NCBI GenBank assembly: GCA_937884485.1
Contig: CALGCG010000099.1
Location: forward strand, 1 to 30,110
From: an uncultured Bacteroidales bacterium
Lineage (GTDB): Bacteria; Bacteroidota; Bacteroidia; Bacteroidales; P3
Reading direction: 5' to 3'
Length of the DNA: 30,110 bases
Under the pieces are notes generated by a model. The model ran no database searches. It was not told the DNA's origin and saw only the letters and a list, made by a program, of their open reading frames with translations. A program made the position numbers and the translations under genes. Within the stretch, counting starts at the first letter, position 1, and each line of letters begins with the position of its first letter. Positions 21,984-28,637 of the stretch are shown in pieces.

Positions 21984-23522
21984 TCATCTTCCCCACGAGT
22001 CGCGGTCGAGCGAGCGGTAGGTGATGGCCTCACGCAGGTGGTCGGGGCTGATGGCGGGGGAGGCCTCGAGGTCGGCGATGGTGCGGCTGACGCGGAGGAT
22101 GCGGTCGTAGGCGCGGGCGCTGAGGCCTAGGCGGTTCATGGCCATCTCCATGATTTGGCGGCATTCGTCGGTGAGCTGGCAATGCTCGCGCGTGAGCTTG
22201 CTGCTCATCTGGGCGTTGCAATGCACGCCGGGTTGGCCCATGAAGCGGGCGGTCTGTATGGCCCGTGCGGCCACCACGCGCTCGCGGATGGCGGCGCTGC
22301 TCTCGGCGCGCCCCTCTTGGTTCAGCTGGCTCACCGGTACGGGGGTGACCTCGATGTGTATGTCGATGCGGTCCATCAGCGGGCCGCTGACCTTGTTCAG
22401 GTAGCGCTTGACGGCGCCGGCGGGGCATGTGCACTCGATGGTGGGGTGGTTGTAGTAGCCGCAGGGGCAGGGGTTCATGGCGGCGATGAGCATGAACGAG
22501 GCGGGGTAGTCGATGGTCATCTTGGCCCTCGAAATCGTCACTCGCCGCTCCTCCATGGGCTGGCGCAGCACCTCGAGCACTGTGCGCTTGAACTCCGGCA
22601 GCTCGTCGAGGAAGAGCACCCCGTTGTGCGCCAGGCTGATCTCGCCTGGCTTGGGGTTGACGCCGCCACCCACGAGGGCAACGTCGCTCACCGTGTGATG
22701 TGGCGCGCGGAAGGGGCGCACGGCTATCAGCGAGTCCTCCTTGCGCATCAGGCCTGCCACGGAGTGTATCTGCGTCGTCTCCAAGCTCTCGTTGAGCGTA
22801 AGCGGCGGCAGTATGCCGGGCATGCGCTTGGCCAGCATGGTCTTGCCCGAGCCCGGAGGGCCTATCATGATGGCGTTGTGGCCACCGGCGGCGGCAATCT
22901 CCAGGCAGCGCTTGACAGTCTCCTGCCCTTTGACGTCGGCGAAGTCGTACTCGTAGCTGTTCAGCGACCGGGCGAACTCGGCGCGGGTGTCGACGACGGT
23001 CTGCGGCAGGTCTGCCAGGCCGTTAAAGTAGTCCGCCACCTGCTTCAGGCTCTCGGCGCCGTAGACCTCCAGGTTGTTCACTATGGCGGCCTCGCGGGCG
23101 TTCTCGGCGGGGATGATGATGCCCTTGCAGCCTCGCTTCCGCGCCTCGATGGCGATGGGCAACACGCCCTTGATGGGGCGCAGTCTTCCGTCCAGCCCCA
23201 GCTCGCCCATGATGACATACCGCTCCAGTTCGTCGCTCTTCAGCATGCCTACCGCTCCGAGGATGCCGATGGCGATGGGGAGGTCGTAGGCCGAACCCTC
23301 TTTTTTCAGGTCGGCGGGAGCAAGGTTGACCGTGAAGCGCTTGCCGGGCACCTTGATGCCCGACTCCTCGAAGGCCGACGCAATACGTTGCGCACTCTCC
23401 TTCACCGCGTTGTCCGGCAGTCCCACCATGAAGAACCCCGAGCCTTCGCCCATGCTCACCTCCACCGTGACTGTCACGGCGTTCACACCGATGATAGCAC
23501 TCCCGTATGTCTTGACTAGCAT
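21984..23522 (-). CDS. comM: YifB/ComM family AAA+ ATPase (Mg chelatase-like)
   Basis: ComM is a hexameric helicase that promotes branch migration during natural transformation in Vibrio and related bacteria; in Bacteroidota the role is inferred. The 512-residue product has the N-terminal Lon-like ComM domain (about residues 5-125, VEVSMGEGSGFFMVGLPDNAVKES), the AAA+ Mg-chelatase domain (about 185-395) with Walker A GPPGSGKTML and Walker B VLFLDELPEF, the Cys-rich loop NPCPCGYYNHPTIECTCP, and the C-terminal lid (about 400-505). The start MLVKTYGSA fits the family; an upstream in-frame ATG would run into the promoter. It is divergent from sodB. Confidence 0.93.
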   Translation of the reverse strand: MLVKTYGSAIIGVNAVTVTVEVSMGEGSGFFMVGLPDNAVKESAQRIASAFEESGIKVPGKRFTVNLAPADLKKEGSAYDLPIAIGILGAVGMLKSDELERYVIMGELGLDGRLRPIKGVLPIAIEARKRGCKGIIIPAENAREAAIVNNLEVYGAESLKQVADYFNGLADLPQTVVDTRAEFARSLNSYEYDFADVKGQETVKRCLEIAAAGGHNAIMIGPPGSGKTMLAKRMPGILPPLTLNESLETTQIHSVAGLMRKEDSLIAVRPFRAPHHTVSDVALVGGGVNPKPGEISLAHNGVLFLDELPEFKRTVLEVLRQPMEERRVTISRAKMTIDYPASFMLIAAMNPCPCGYYNHPTIECTCPAGAVKRYLNKVSGPLMDRIDIHIEVTPVPVSQLNQEGRAESSAAIRERVVAARAIQTARFMGQPGVHCNAQMSSKLTREHCQLTDECRQIMEMAMNRLGLSARAYDRILRVSRTIADLEASPAISPDHLREAITYRSLDRDSWGR

Positions 23523-23548
23523 ATAATTCTGTGTTAAAAATGAGAATG

Positions 23549-23580
23549 CAAAGATACTCATTATTTGCGAAATGACAAAA
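23549..23580 (-). promoter_or_regulatory. comM promoter
   Basis: On the minus strand TTTTG (23580-23576) and TATCTTTG (23556-23549) are exactly 19 bp apart. Predicted leader is about 20 nt. Confidence 0.85.
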
Positions 23581-23608
23581 TATTTTTCACCATGTTACAT
23601 ATTTTGCG

Positions 23609-23616
23609 TATCTTTG
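23609..23616 (+). promoter_or_regulatory. sodB -7 box TATCTTTG
   Basis: A perfect -7 box lies 34 bp before the sodB ATG. A weak TTTTC is found at the -33 position. The comM and sodB promoters are back to back within 130 bp. Confidence 0.75.
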
Positions 23617-23650
23617 CAGCCAGTATTAACAGTTAAAATTATAGACAATT

Positions 23651-24241
23651 ATGAAAGACATCATGCCCGAGGGTGGCCAGTTCGCCATGCCCGCCCTGCC
23701 CTATGAGGCCCTTGGCGACGTCATCAGCCAGCAGACCCTCTCGTTCCACCACGGCAAGCACCTCAAGGCCTATGTGGACAACCTCAACAAGCTCCTGCCC
23801 GGCAGCGGCCTCGAAGGCCTCGCGCTGCAGGAGGTGGTGCGCCGCAGCGAAGGTGGTATTTTTAACAACGCCGGCCAGGTGCTCAACCACACCATGTATT
23901 TCGAGCAGTTCAGCCCCGCGGCCCGTCCCATGAGCGCCGCTTTTGCTGCCAGACTCGAAAAGGACTTTGGCAGCGTCGAGGCATTCAAGAAAGAGTTCGA
24001 GCAGAAGGGCGCCACCCTCTTCGGCAGCGGCTGGGTGTGGCTCAGCGCCGACAAGGAGGGCAAGCTGGTCATCACGCAGCAGAAGAATGCCGAGAATCCC
24101 GTCACCGCCGGCCTCACGCCCCTGCTGACCTTCGACGTGTGGGAACACGCCTACTACCTCGACTACCAGAACCGCCGCGCCGACTACCTCGCCGCCCTCT
24201 GGAAAGTGGTCGACTGGACCGTGGTCGAAAGCCGCCTCTGA
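23651..24241 (+). CDS. sodB: Superoxide dismutase, Fe/Mn family
   Basis: The enzyme converts superoxide to hydrogen peroxide and oxygen in the cytoplasm, protecting an anaerobe against oxygen exposure. The 196-residue product has all four metal ligands by alignment to E. coli FeSOD: His33 (FHHGKH), His80 (LNHTMYF), Asp162 and His166 (FDVWEHAYY). Gln76 in FNNAGQ is the second-sphere glutamine position typical of iron-type enzymes; Bacteroidales forms are often cambialistic, working with iron or manganese. The start MKDIMPEGGQ is used; Met5 is an alternative. It is transcribed alone, divergent from comM, and followed by an inverted repeat. Confidence 0.96.
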   Translation: MKDIMPEGGQFAMPALPYEALGDVISQQTLSFHHGKHLKAYVDNLNKLLPGSGLEGLALQEVVRRSEGGIFNNAGQVLNHTMYFEQFSPAARPMSAAFAARLEKDFGSVEAFKKEFEQKGATLFGSGWVWLSADKEGKLVITQQKNAENPVTAGLTPLLTFDVWEHAYYLDYQNRRADYLAALWKVVDWTVVESRL

Positions 24242-24251
24242 CGACTGGTTC

Positions 24252-24355
24252 CAACTACCTGATAACCACCTACCATCTCCCTACCAACTCCCACCCATCT
24301 CCTACCATGGTGGGAGTTGGGTAGGAGTTGGGTGGGAGTTGATAGGGAGATGGTA
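24252..24355. repeat. Inverted repeat of 11-bp units, unit roughly CAACTCCCACC
   Basis: Left arm in 11-bp steps from 24252: CAACTACCTGA, TAACCACCTAC, CATCTCCCTAC, CAACTCCCACC, CATCTCCTACC (ends 24306). The right arm (24320-24355) on the minus strand reads in the same 11-bp steps. Positions 24271-24306 and 24320-24355 form a 36-bp stem with two mismatches around a 13-nt loop. It may end sodB transcription, but no T-run follows. The rest of the gap (24356-24473) holds nothing I can identify. Confidence 0.88.
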
Positions 24356-24473
24356 TTGACTTTGTGTGAGTTATGTGTCTGTATTTCCACAGCACGACTT
24401 GGACGTTCGACAGTGGCGTAAATGTCAGGTTTTGAGCTGTTTGTGGCGTTGGAGACCGAGGGTCGCCAGGTGG

Positions 24474-24893
24474 TCAATAGCTGAATACGTTGAAGGCGTT
24501 CTTTGTGTGGCGGATTTCGGCGTTGGCGCCGCTGCCGACGATGGCGATGATGTCGAAGCGCAGGGGTTCGGTGCGGTGGTAGCGGCGCACGTAGTTGTTG
24601 GCCACGCGGATGATGTTCTGCCGCTTGCGGTGGTCGACGGCCTGCTCGGCGGTGAAGTAGTCCTCGTTGGCGCGGGTCTTCACCTCGATGACGGCCAGTT
24701 CGCCGTGGTCCAGCGCGATGATGTCCACTTCCTTGTGCCCGCGGTGGTAGTTGCGGTCGAGGATGACGTACCCCTGGTCCTCCAGGTACCGCGCCGCCAT
24801 CTGCTCCCCCGTCACGCCAAACTCCTTGGCCTCCTGCCGGCTCTCCAAAGACCGAGGCTTAGGCGTTGAAAGTCGAACTTTTATGTATGCCAT
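24474..24893 (-). CDS. yraN: YraN family (UPF0102) putative endonuclease-like protein
   Basis: YraN proteins have a PD-(D/E)XK nuclease-like fold and are widespread, with activity largely uncharacterised. The 139-residue product has GEQMAARYLEDQGYVILDRNY near 29-48, then the nuclease-like core HKEVDIIALDHGELAVIEVKTR (Glu, Asp and the ExK pair) near 53-75, and the helical QAVDHRKRQNIIRVANNYV segment. The first ~22 residues (RLSTPKPRSLESRQ) are an extension compared with the usual start. The gene begins 2 bp after the stop of the upstream SLOG-nuclease-like gene, so the two are translationally coupled, which is not the usual yraN context (often rnhB). Confidence 0.9.
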   Translation of the reverse strand: MAYIKVRLSTPKPRSLESRQEAKEFGVTGEQMAARYLEDQGYVILDRNYHRGHKEVDIIALDHGELAVIEVKTRANEDYFTAEQAVDHRKRQNIIRVANNYVRRYHRTEPLRFDIIAIVGSGANAEIRHTKNAFNVFSY

Positions 24894-24895
24894 AT

Positions 24896-26137
24896 TTAGA
24901 TGAGATTTAGTTTGTGCAGTCGGGAGGTTATGCCGCTACGGCTTCGGCCGAAGAGGGTCATGAGGTCGGGGATGGAGGTCTGGCGCTGATAGAGTTCGGC
25001 GAGCCGCTGGTCATCCTCTTTGTTCCAAAGGGCATAGTGGTTGGGGTACATTTCCTTCATGTTTTGGTTTTTTTGAGGTGGTTTGAGAATGTGCTTCAGG
25101 AGGTGTTCTGGCTGGACGTGTCTTTTGCTTAATGTATTGATTGATAGGTTGTCCTCCATCGGTGCAAGGAGGAGTAGGTCGGGGTCGCTGGGTAGGCCGC
25201 CGATGCCGAGGAGAAGATAGACGGGCATATGGCGCTCCTTGGCATATTTCTCGAAGAGGGCCACTCTGGCCGGTGGCAGCAGCTCTTTGCTGATGTCTTT
25301 GGGCATGTGGCTCCGCCATTTGCACTCGATGGCGAAGGGTCGTCCGTCGTATTCGAGCACCAGGTCGGGGTTGCTGTTGCCCTCGGGGTAGATGCCGGGC
25401 AGGCTTTTGTCGCCGCGCCACTCCTTGAGGGTCAGTTTGTCGTTGTTTGCCACGCCCATCAACTCCAGCACGTAGTCTTCGAACTCGCGGCCTTTCAGCA
25501 GTTCGTCGTTCATGGTGAGCGATTTGATGCGCAGGTAGACGGTGCTGTAGGGACGGTTGATGGCTTTGTGGATGGCGTGGATGCCCATGTCTTCGTAGTA
25601 CATGCGCAGCAGCCGCTTGTCCTCGGCCACCGTCCAGCGATAGGGTTTCTCTACGGCTTCGGCGGCTTTCATGTCGGCCTTGTCGAGCAGGTGGGTGACG
25701 TTGCTGTGCCCCGCCAGCAGGCCGAAGATGCTGCCGTTGGGGTTGATGTAGCCGCAGACGATATGTTGTACCTGACCGATGACCCATTGGTTGCGCAGGC
25801 GTGCCTCGAAGCCTTTGCCGTCGCTCTCCTCGCGTTGCAGCACGAGTATAAGCAGGCGGTCCTCTTTCAGCGCCTGCTCAATCTGCACGTTGTATGTGTT
25901 GCGGAATTTGCCTGTCACCACCAGCACCGTCGGCACGTGGCACACCAATAGCGCCTTCAGCACCTCCTCTTCCTGTTCCGACGTGTTGAAGCACACCGCG
26001 CACTGCCACCTGTCGAACTCCTCCACCCACCGGAACACCTTCTCATAGCACCCCACCGGCGCCATCCTCGACGTCAAGAAGAGCGTCTTCTCCCGCCTCC
26101 AAAGCTTTTTGTTGCCAATGGTTCTTGCGATACGCAT
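24896..26137 (-). CDS. Multidomain protein: DprA/SLOG-like, Myb/SANT-like HTH, PD-(D/E)XK nuclease-like, HTH
   Basis: Not a family I can name. In the 413-residue product, residues 17-150 look like a DprA/SLOG-type Rossmann domain (KTLFLTSRMAPVGCYEKVFRWVEEF, PTVLVVTGKF, RLLILVLQRE, HIVCGYINPNGS). Residues 166-207 form a Myb/SANT-like helix-turn-helix (YRWTVAEDKRLLRMYY...YSTVYLRIKSL). Residues 214-325 contain a restriction-endonuclease-like core with Glu220, Asp258 in NPDLVLEYDG, and Glu271/Lys273 in AIECKW. Residues 366-411 are a second SANT-like HTH (ALWNKEDDQRLAELY...SGITSRLHKL). A DNA-binding nuclease gated by a nucleotide-like ligand is an inference. It lies 9 bp after a small gene of a toxin-antitoxin-like set and 2 bp before yraN. 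Confidence 0.75.
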   Translation of the reverse strand: MRIARTIGNKKLWRREKTLFLTSRMAPVGCYEKVFRWVEEFDRWQCAVCFNTSEQEEEVLKALLVCHVPTVLVVTGKFRNTYNVQIEQALKEDRLLILVLQREESDGKGFEARLRNQWVIGQVQHIVCGYINPNGSIFGLLAGHSNVTHLLDKADMKAAEAVEKPYRWTVAEDKRLLRMYYEDMGIHAIHKAINRPYSTVYLRIKSLTMNDELLKGREFEDYVLELMGVANNDKLTLKEWRGDKSLPGIYPEGNSNPDLVLEYDGRPFAIECKWRSHMPKDISKELLPPARVALFEKYAKERHMPVYLLLGIGGLPSDPDLLLLAPMEDNLSINTLSKRHVQPEHLLKHILKPPQKNQNMKEMYPNHYALWNKEDDQRLAELYQRQTSIPDLMTLFGRSRSGITSRLHKLNLI

Positions 26138-26146
26138 AAGTGGACC

Positions 26147-26368
26147 CTATTGCATAGTAATTTCCTGATAGAGTGCGTTCACCCCCAGCCACCAATATTT
26201 GGTCTTTTCCTGCTCTAGTTTTGCATAGACGGGTGATGTGTAAACCATAGTGAGAGCATCAGCCATACTCTTAGCGTAACCGCCCTGTAAAAGACGGTTG
26301 GCCAGCTGTGCCACCTTGCTTGGAAGCAATAGATGCACATTGTCCTGTGTTATCTTGGGCTGGGTCAT
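26147..26368 (-). CDS. Small protein of DUF3791/DUF3990-type cassettes
   Basis: The 73-residue, helix-rich product (KVAQLANRLLQGGYAKSMADALTMVYTSPVYAKLEQEKTKYWWLG) resembles small proteins that I recall beside DUF3990 genes in Bacteroidales; a possible antitoxin subunit. Its ATG overlaps, as ATGA, the stop codon that the DUF3990 gene would have without its frameshift. A strong AAGGAGGTG sequence (minus strand, 26382-26374) lies 5 nt before the ATG, unusual for this phylum, although it is also coding in the shifted DUF3990 frame (Lys-Glu-Val). The function is inferred from position only. Confidence 0.7.
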   Translation of the reverse strand: MTQPKITQDNVHLLLPSKVAQLANRLLQGGYAKSMADALTMVYTSPVYAKLEQEKTKYWWLGVNALYQEITMQ

Positions 26369-26499
26369 AGTTTCACCTCCTTGTTGCCTGTGTATTCAAG
26401 TGTGGCTAATGATTGCTCGGTGTGGAACAGCAGTTGGTCTACCAACTTGTATGTCTTCAGACGGCGGATAAGTTCGCGCTTGCTGATGATTTCCGATGA
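26365..26499 (-). pseudogene. Out-of-frame C-terminal 44 codons of the DUF3990 gene
   Basis: Reading from 26499 gives SSEIISKRELIRRLKTY, then KLVDQLLFHTEQSLATLEYTGNKEVKL-type sequence and TGA at 26367-26365. This frame joins directly to residue 111 of the DUF3990 frame if one T is removed, restoring a protein of about 155 residues. Its stop overlaps the ATG of the next gene as ATGA, the same arrangement as at the upstream DUF3791/DUF3990 junction, which strongly supports it as the ancestral frame. Confidence 0.85.
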
Positions 26500-26833
26500 A
26501 ACTGAGGTAGACATTGTCGTTGGCCACGGGCCCGGTTACGATGTCGTAGTCGTGTTTGTAGTTCTGGATAGTGCGATTAGCGTGCACAAAATCCACCCAC
26601 GCCTCATTGGCCGATTGGAAACGCCGAGTCTTCAATCCTTTTTGCGGGGTGTACTCATATCGGTTGATATAGCCGTGCGAAACATTGTTCTGTTCCATAC
26701 GCAGCTTCACCCATCGGCGAGCCTGCTGGAGGCTGGTAGTAGTGTAGAATCCTGTGCCGAAGTCCAGCGGTCGGTTGGCCTCGCGTATTAGTGGATGTTC
26801 TACTATTTCAAGACTTCCGTGATAGAGTGTCAT
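26396..26833 (-). CDS. DUF3990 protein, ADP-ribosyltransferase-like, frameshifted
   Basis: DUF3990 proteins belong, as I recall, to the ADP-ribosyltransferase-like clan and are candidate toxins. The 145-codon frame opens LYHGSLEIVEHPLIREANRPLDFGTGFYTTTSLQQARRW with the His5 (YHG) and Tyr30 (GFYTT) positions of an H-Y-[E/Q] ART site. From residue 112 (FIGNHQQARTYPPSED...) the sequence stops looking like the family. The +1 frame from 26499 gives the family C-terminus including FHTE, which would carry the third ART-site position. One extra T in TTT at 26501-26499 explains this. The start overlaps the upstream DUF3791 stop as ATGA. The gene is probably inactive as read, unless the base is an assembly error. 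Confidence 0.78.
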   Translation of the reverse strand: MTLYHGSLEIVEHPLIREANRPLDFGTGFYTTTSLQQARRWVKLRMEQNNVSHGYINRYEYTPQKGLKTRRFQSANEAWVDFVHANRTIQNYKHDYDIVTGPVANDNVYLSFIGNHQQARTYPPSEDIQVGRPTAVPHRAIISHT

Positions 26834-27048
26834 AGCTGATGGTGTTTTAGGTATTCGTCAATCTCGCCCAGTATAATTTGTTCGCTTTGGGTATGCAGCA
26901 CTTCATAATGCCCCAACAGGAAGTCAATCACCCCCCTCTGCAGAAACATCTGTTCCGTTTCTGCACCGCCCAACTTGTTAGCCTTCTTGTACTGTTCGAT
27001 ACAAAAAGAAACAAATTCTATCTTGGATTGTTGTTTAGGGTCGCACAT
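26830..27048 (-). CDS. DUF3791 domain small protein
   Basis: The 72-residue product has the DUF3791 pattern (KIEFVSFCIEQYKKANKLGGAETEQMFLQRGVIDFLLGHYEVLHTQ...EIDEYL). DUF3791 genes commonly accompany DUF3990 genes, and a partner or antitoxin role is a reasonable inference, not proven. Its stop overlaps the DUF3990 ATG (ATGA). It is the first gene of the minus-strand run to yraN. No convincing -33/-7 promoter was found in the 71 bp upstream. Confidence 0.82.
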   Translation of the reverse strand: MCDPKQQSKIEFVSFCIEQYKKANKLGGAETEQMFLQRGVIDFLLGHYEVLHTQSEQIILGEIDEYLKHHQL

Positions 27049-27119
27049 ATTGTTTTTTTAGACTATAACGTCATTATTCCAGTTCTCGTATATACATTAT
27101 TAACTTGAATTTAGGTTTT

Positions 27120-27923
27120 TCAAGCGCTGAGCCACTTGTGTTTTGCCACAGAATAGATTGGTAGGCCGGGAATGAGGATGGGGGTCTTCTTGATGTAGGC
27201 CTGGTACTCGGGGTCATTACCATAGACTTCGTTTTGGCGCAACTCCAGACGACGGGCACCGCTGAACATAACGTAGACGATGCCGATGTAGCCTATAGCG
27301 GCTATGAGCCACTGCCACACGGCGAAGCCTGCGCCGATGCCACTGAGCAGCACGCCGGTCCAGATAACTACCTCGCCCAGGTAGTTGGGGCAGCGAACGA
27401 TACGGTAGAGACCTGTGTCGACGAATCGTTTGGGATTGCGCTTCTTGGCTGCGGACTTTTGTGCGTCGGCACCGGCTTCGAGCAGGATGCCGCAGAGAAC
27501 AAATGCGGTGCCAATCCACGCCCACAGGTCGCTGACCTCGCAGCCTGCCCGTGTGTTCATCAGGCGGAAAGCCACCGGGCTGACCTGCAGCACGTACAGT
27601 ATGGCACAGAAGAGCCAGACCGCGATTACGACGCCGACGGGTTTCCTCTTTTGCAGCGATGGGTCGTAGAGGATTTTACGATAGGCTGCAGCCTTACGCT
27701 CGCGCACAAGCAGGTAGGTGCCCAAGCGGAAACCGAAGACGAAGAGCAGCGCGCATAGCGCCACGGTGGATGCCGAGAGTTCGCTGCCGAACATCACCAG
27801 CATTGCGACCGAAAGCGCGACAATGCCGTAGCCGTAGCCCAGACTGAAGAAATAGATGAAATACTTCCAGCCCACGGCCGACACCGCGAGGGATACTGCA
27901 AGAAGGATAAGGAGTGTTGTCAT
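27120..27923 (-). CDS. DUF1295 family membrane protein (isoprenylcysteine methyltransferase/steroid reductase-like)
   Basis: The family shares the C-terminal fold of 3-oxo-5-alpha-steroid 4-dehydrogenases and isoprenylcysteine carboxyl methyltransferases; the bacterial substrate is unknown. The 267-residue product has about seven hydrophobic segments, and the signature GLYRIVRCPNYLGEVVIWTGVLL near 172-194 followed by RRLELRQNEVYGNDPEYQAYIKKTPILIPGLP near 220-252. It starts 13 bp after the lipocalin gene stop and is probably in the same operon. It is followed by the DUF3791 cassette. Confidence 0.9.
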   Translation of the reverse strand: MTTLLILLAVSLAVSAVGWKYFIYFFSLGYGYGIVALSVAMLVMFGSELSASTVALCALLFVFGFRLGTYLLVRERKAAAYRKILYDPSLQKRKPVGVVIAVWLFCAILYVLQVSPVAFRLMNTRAGCEVSDLWAWIGTAFVLCGILLEAGADAQKSAAKKRNPKRFVDTGLYRIVRCPNYLGEVVIWTGVLLSGIGAGFAVWQWLIAAIGYIGIVYVMFSGARRLELRQNEVYGNDPEYQAYIKKTPILIPGLPIYSVAKHKWLSA

Positions 27924-27936
27924 AATGTGTTGTGTA

Positions 27937-28443
27937 TTACTTTTGTTTAACCCAGATGAGCTTCGAGGTGTCGTAGCCGCGGCGCTGGGCTTCGGCGAGG
28001 ATGGTATTCAGTGTTTCCTGCGACAGCTCGGGGGTGCGCGAAAGGATCCAGAGGTATTTGGCGCTGCCGCTGCCGATGAGCGCCCACTGGTAGTCGGCAT
28101 CGAGCAGCATCACGCGATAGTCCGAGTAGAACGGGCCGAAGAAAGAGACGCGCAGCACGGCGGCCTCGTCGGTGGTCTTGGCCTTGCCGTTGGAGGTCTT
28201 TTGCTTGCCCTCCTTGATGCCGGTGTTGGTCACGGCAATCTTGCCGTCCTCGCGCAGCGCGTAGTTGGCCTTGCAGTAGTCCAGTCCGCGCTCGAAGCTA
28301 TGGTCGAAGCGTGCAATCTCGTACCAGTCGCCGAGGTAGCGCTGCAAGTCCAGCGCCGCCACGGGAGTATTGTCAACCTTCTGCGCATTGCCGCACCCGG
28401 CAAACAAAATGGCGCAAATCGAAGCTAATAATGTTTTTTTCAT
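27937..28443 (-). CDS. blc: Lipocalin family lipoprotein (Blc-like)
   Basis: Bacterial lipocalins bind lysophospholipids or other small hydrophobic ligands and are anchored at the outer membrane under envelope stress. The 168-residue product has a signal peptide with lipobox FAGC (Cys17), the lipocalin GxW motif in YLGDWYEIARFDHSFERGL near 36-54, and the later family segments RVSFFGPFYSDYRVMLLDADYQWALIGS and YLWILSRTPELSQE. The length matches Blc. It is followed after 13 bp by the DUF1295 gene. Confidence 0.93.
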   Translation of the reverse strand: MKKTLLASICAILFAGCGNAQKVDNTPVAALDLQRYLGDWYEIARFDHSFERGLDYCKANYALREDGKIAVTNTGIKEGKQKTSNGKAKTTDEAAVLRVSFFGPFYSDYRVMLLDADYQWALIGSGSAKYLWILSRTPELSQETLNTILAEAQRRGYDTSKLIWVKQK

Positions 28444-28481
28444 TTTTTCTAAGAGTTTAGTTTAACATTGATTATCGGATG

Positions 28482-28489
28482 CAAAGATA
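28482..28489 (-). promoter_or_regulatory. -7 box TATCTTTG upstream of the lipocalin gene
   Basis: TATCTTTG (minus strand 28489-28482) lies 38 bp before the lipocalin ATG. No clear TTTG box is found 19 bp further upstream. Confidence 0.7.
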
Positions 28490-28520
28490 CACAATAAAGT
28501 TGACATGGTGAGAATATTTT

Positions 28521-28637
28521 TCACAAGGTTGGAATAATTACCGCTACCGCAGCCCCAGCAGAACCGAGCAGCCGCGCGGCCTCTGTGATTTGTTCGCTGT
28601 GCGGGAGCGACGCCCCGCAGAAGACTGAGATGTTCAT
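28521..28637 (-). pseudogene. Remnant of a LOG-family (TIGR00730-like) gene
   Basis: The 38-codon frame begins MNISVFCGASLPHSEQ, then ITEAARLLG, the classic opening of LOG-family phosphoribohydrolases (xxxVFCGSS...AxxLG). It ends AGAAVAVIIPTL, similar to the later family segment (AGG-VIGVIP), so a middle part including the catalytic PGGxGTxxE motif is missing. The ATG overlaps the TGA of the upstream membrane protein gene (ATGA), which shows a once co-translated gene. It is too short to be an active enzyme. Confidence 0.65.

Noticed and set aside
24184..24477. Minus-strand open frame across the sodB end and the inverted repeat
   Set aside because: It overlaps the well-supported sodB 3' end and the repeat; its translation has no family resemblance.
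26365..26833. Programmed +1 ribosomal frameshift in the DUF3990 gene
   Set aside because: The shift site (CTC AGT TTC) has no recognised +1 slippery codon, stop codon or stimulatory element; a simple one-base insertion or sequence error is more likely.
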